Under the pieces are notes generated by a model. That model ran no database searches and was not told the origin of the DNA. It saw only the letters and a program-made list of their open reading frames with translations. From assembly GCF_000203815.1 (NCBI RefSeq), contig NW_004457711.1, positions 124,001-188,000 on the forward strand: a stretch of 64,000 bases of DNA. The letters are read 5' to 3'. This DNA is from Cavenderia fasciculata (taxonomy: Eukaryota; Evosea; Eumycetozoa; Acytosteliales; Cavenderiaceae). This document shows positions 62,069 through 64,000 of the stretch, piece by piece (position 1 is the first letter of the stretch; every line of letters begins with the position of its first letter). Position numbers and translations under genes: made by a program.

Positions 62069-64000
62069 ATGTATAGATGTGCTGCAACTGCTTCAAAGCA
62101 GCGTATTAATAGTTTGGTTGCAAGTCAAGTAACAGCTACTTTGACTGGTACCAAAGGAGGTTCATTGGTAGTCTCCAAATCATCATATTGTACTTCTTCT
62201 AAAAAGGATGACAAACCTGATGGTGTAACAACTACTCCTAAAACAACAACCAACCAAAAAAAAAAGAAAGAAGATCCATCAGACAATTACAAGAATCTTT
62301 TAAAGAATTTTGAACAAAGATTAGATACTAAAAAAGAAGATCAACAAACAACAAAAGATCAACAACAACAACCACAACAATCATCGTCATCATCAAAAGA
62401 ACAACAATTACAAAAGACATCAGACAAACCATCACTTAAAAAGATATCAAATATTCCAGCATTTGATGCAAGTTTTGCATCTTACAATGGTGGTGGTTTG
62501 GGCATGTATATGGCCGAGCAAGAGGCTGATGAAGATACTGCTGCCGACGAAGAGTTTGATATTGAAGAGTTTAAAAACATGAGATTCAACGAACACGAAG
62601 ACGTGATTATCGAGGATGTCGAAGACGAGGATATCATGATCGAAGACTATGAGTTGGATCGTGACGACTATGGTGGTGACATTGTCGACGACCTCTTGGA
62701 GGAGAGTCAAGCCATCGAATATGAAGAAGATGGTGAGGACGGTGACGGTGTTAAATTGTCCAAGGGCGACGAGGCAGACTTGGACGAGGACGCCGACGAC
62801 GACCAAGACGAAGAGTTTATCGATGAATACGAAGAAGATGATGACGAGTTGGACGACGAACTCCTCGACGATGCCGACAATGATGGCGATCTCATCGGTG
62901 AAGAGCTTTTGGACAAGGAGTTGGACAAGTTGTTGTCAAAGAAGGATCAAGAGTTTGCTATGGCCGAGTTTGACAATATCCAAGAGGAAGAAGACGACGA
63001 GCCACAAGCCGAGTTTGAAATGCAAGATATGGACGAAGCAGCCGAGTTGGAAGTAGAAAGAGCCACAGAAGACGACGATGAGGATGTTGTCGTGCCACAA
63101 GATATCGCCGAATATCTTGACCTCGAGGATTTGGACCGTCAAAACCTCTTTACTCATACCGAAAATCTTGAACTATTCATGAAGAATTTCGATGGTGAAG
63201 AAGGTATCTTGGAAACACTCGAAAATGAATTAAGACAAGATGGAAAACAAGAAGTCGACGAAATCGATCAAGACGACGACGATGAAGATGATATGATTCA
63301 AGTAGAGGAAGAGATTGACTTGGAAGAAATCGAGGAAGATGAAGAGGATGAGGGTTTGGAGATGGACGACGATTTGGAAGAGTTTGATGAAGATGGAGAG
63401 GAAGAGGTAGACTATGATAATCTGTCCGATGAAGAGACCGATCTTGCTGTCCGTGCCGAATCATTGATCAAGGATTTGCCAACACTGCCATTCCACGAAG
63501 AACTTGCTATTGCCCAAGAAGAGGGGTTGACTCCATTTGACCAACGTTCGGCCGACTATGGTAAGCTGACCAAGGACAAGATGCGTGTATTCACCAAGAA
63601 CTGGGAGCAAGGTCTTTTGCAAGACTCTCTCGAGACCTTGTTTGCCGATGACATGGCTCAACTTGCCAGCACACAGGATCCTAGCAAGGTGCCATACATC
63701 TTTGACCCCAAGCTCATCAAAGAGTACAACGACGACGTCAACGAAAAGTTGGGAGACCAGTTCCTCGAACACCACCAACGTCTCGAGCTTGTCCAAGAGC
63801 TCATTGACGCCGACCCCGAGGACTCGCCAACCATCGAGGACTACATAAAGTTGGAGCAACACCAAGACCAAGACCAAATCGCGTTGCCAGAGTCTGCCAA
63901 GCAAAAGGCCAAGCTCAAGGCACTGCTCACCAAATACTCGGTCGAGGAAACCAAGGCTATCGTCCAAGACAACATTGCTGGAAATGATGCATTGGATGCC
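62069..64000 (+). CDS. very acidic protein with mitochondrial-type N-terminus, 3' end outside window
   Basis: Open from the ATG at 62069 to the window edge (at least 644 codons, no stop). The start MYRCAATASKQRINSLVASQ is basic with no acids for about 40 residues, fitting a mitochondrial presequence. A Lys/Thr/Gln/Ser linker follows, then several hundred residues dominated by Asp and Glu in blocks such as DDDQDEEFIDEYEEDDDELD. Toward the edge the sequence becomes more ordinary: DKMRVFTKNWEQGLLQDSLE and VPYIFDPKLIKEYNDDVNEK. No family recognised; an organellar ribosome or nucleoid protein is possible. Purine repeats (AGAGAG) end just before the ATG. Residues 34-75 correspond to the 128-bp segment that is duplicated in ARL1 intron 1. 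Confidence 0.8.
   Translation, partial: MYRCAATASKQRINSLVASQVTATLTGTKGGSLVVSKSSYCTSSKKDDKPDGVTTTPKTTTNQKKKKEDPSDNYKNLLKNFEQRLDTKKEDQQTTKDQQQQPQQSSSSSKEQQLQKTSDKPSLKKISNIPAFDASFASYNGGGLGMYMAEQEADEDTAADEEFDIEEFKNMRFNEHEDVIIEDVEDEDIMIEDYELDRDDYGGDIVDDLLEESQAIEYEEDGEDGDGVKLSKGDEADLDEDADDDQDEEFIDEYEEDDDELDDELLDDADNDGDLIGEELLDKELDKLLSKKDQEFAMAEFDNIQEEEDDEPQAEFEMQDMDEAAELEVERATEDDDEDVVVPQDIAEYLDLEDLDRQNLFTHTENLELFMKNFDGEEGILETLENELRQDGKQEVDEIDQDDDDEDDMIQVEEEIDLEEIEEDEEDEGLEMDDDLEEFDEDGEEEVDYDNLSDEETDLAVRAESLIKDLPTLPFHEELAIAQEEGLTPFDQRSADYGKLTKDKMRVFTKNWEQGLLQDSLETLFADDMAQLASTQDPSKVPYIFDPKLIKEYNDDVNEKLGDQFLEHHQRLELVQELIDADPEDSPTIEDYIKLEQHQDQDQIALPESAKQKAKLKALLTKYSVEETKAIVQDNIAGNDALDA
62168..62295 (+). 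repeat. source copy of the 128-bp segment found in ARL1 intron 1
   Basis: In-frame coding DNA beginning at a codon boundary (GTA GTC TCC), identical to 4534-4661 over 128 of 128 bases. Because this copy has a coding role and continuous frame, it is taken as the origin and the intron copy as the derivative. Confidence 0.95.

Overview
The window is nuclear DNA from a dictyostelid social amoeba. The evidence is very AT-rich spacers, short AT-rich introns of about 70-200 bp with GTATGT/GTAAGT donors, in-frame poly-Asn, poly-Gln, Thr and Ser runs, and ComC-type LRR/EGF receptors. Exons of housekeeping genes use many C/G-ending codons, so I doubt it is D. discoideum itself, but I cannot name the species. 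No rRNA, tRNA, CRISPR array, retroelement or virus-like element was recognised. Gene models were joined by hand from splice sites and reading phase.

1-11 kb: a CBS-domain protein running off the left edge, a transglutaminase-fold protein, an LLPH/YBL028C-like ribosome-biogenesis protein, the Golgi GTPase ARL1, a possible tiny mitochondrial protein, an F-box-like protein, and the 60S factor SDA1. Intron 1 of ARL1 carries a perfect 128-bp copy of coding sequence from the gene at 62 kb. 11-15.5 kb: a duplicated block holding two one-membrane-span microproteins and a dictyostelid-type gene, the second copy of which has collapsed to a pseudogene. 15.6-33 kb is a dense housekeeping run: DPH5, CCT8, an unrecognised 607-aa protein, SGT, TBP, CDC48/p97, an active-site-complete rhomboid protease, PEX6 and ribosomal protein eS17.

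34-50 kb is the accessory region. Two tandem ComC-like surface receptors (1097 and 1028 aa) share a converted sandwich-domain tract and differ by loss or gain of an EGF module. They are followed by a truncated copy of a convergent B-box/P450 pair, then the full B-box gene and three tandem cytochrome P450 genes with the same exon plan. The middle P450 is intact; the outer two each have one frameshift in exon 2.

50-64 kb: a one-span microprotein with a GSKDIG-like motif, kynurenine 3-monooxygenase, a 1.7-kb spacer, a predicted mitochondrial RNA-binding protein, a 1382-aa HAT-repeat protein with a very long Gln/His/Asn-rich N-terminus, a 1.6-kb spacer, and a very acidic protein with a mitochondrial-type N-terminus, cut by the right edge, which contains the source of the 128-bp ARL1 intron copy.

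The main theme is that ordinary conserved genes are interleaved with local duplications at several stages of decay or concerted evolution, plus one very recent dispersed copying event.
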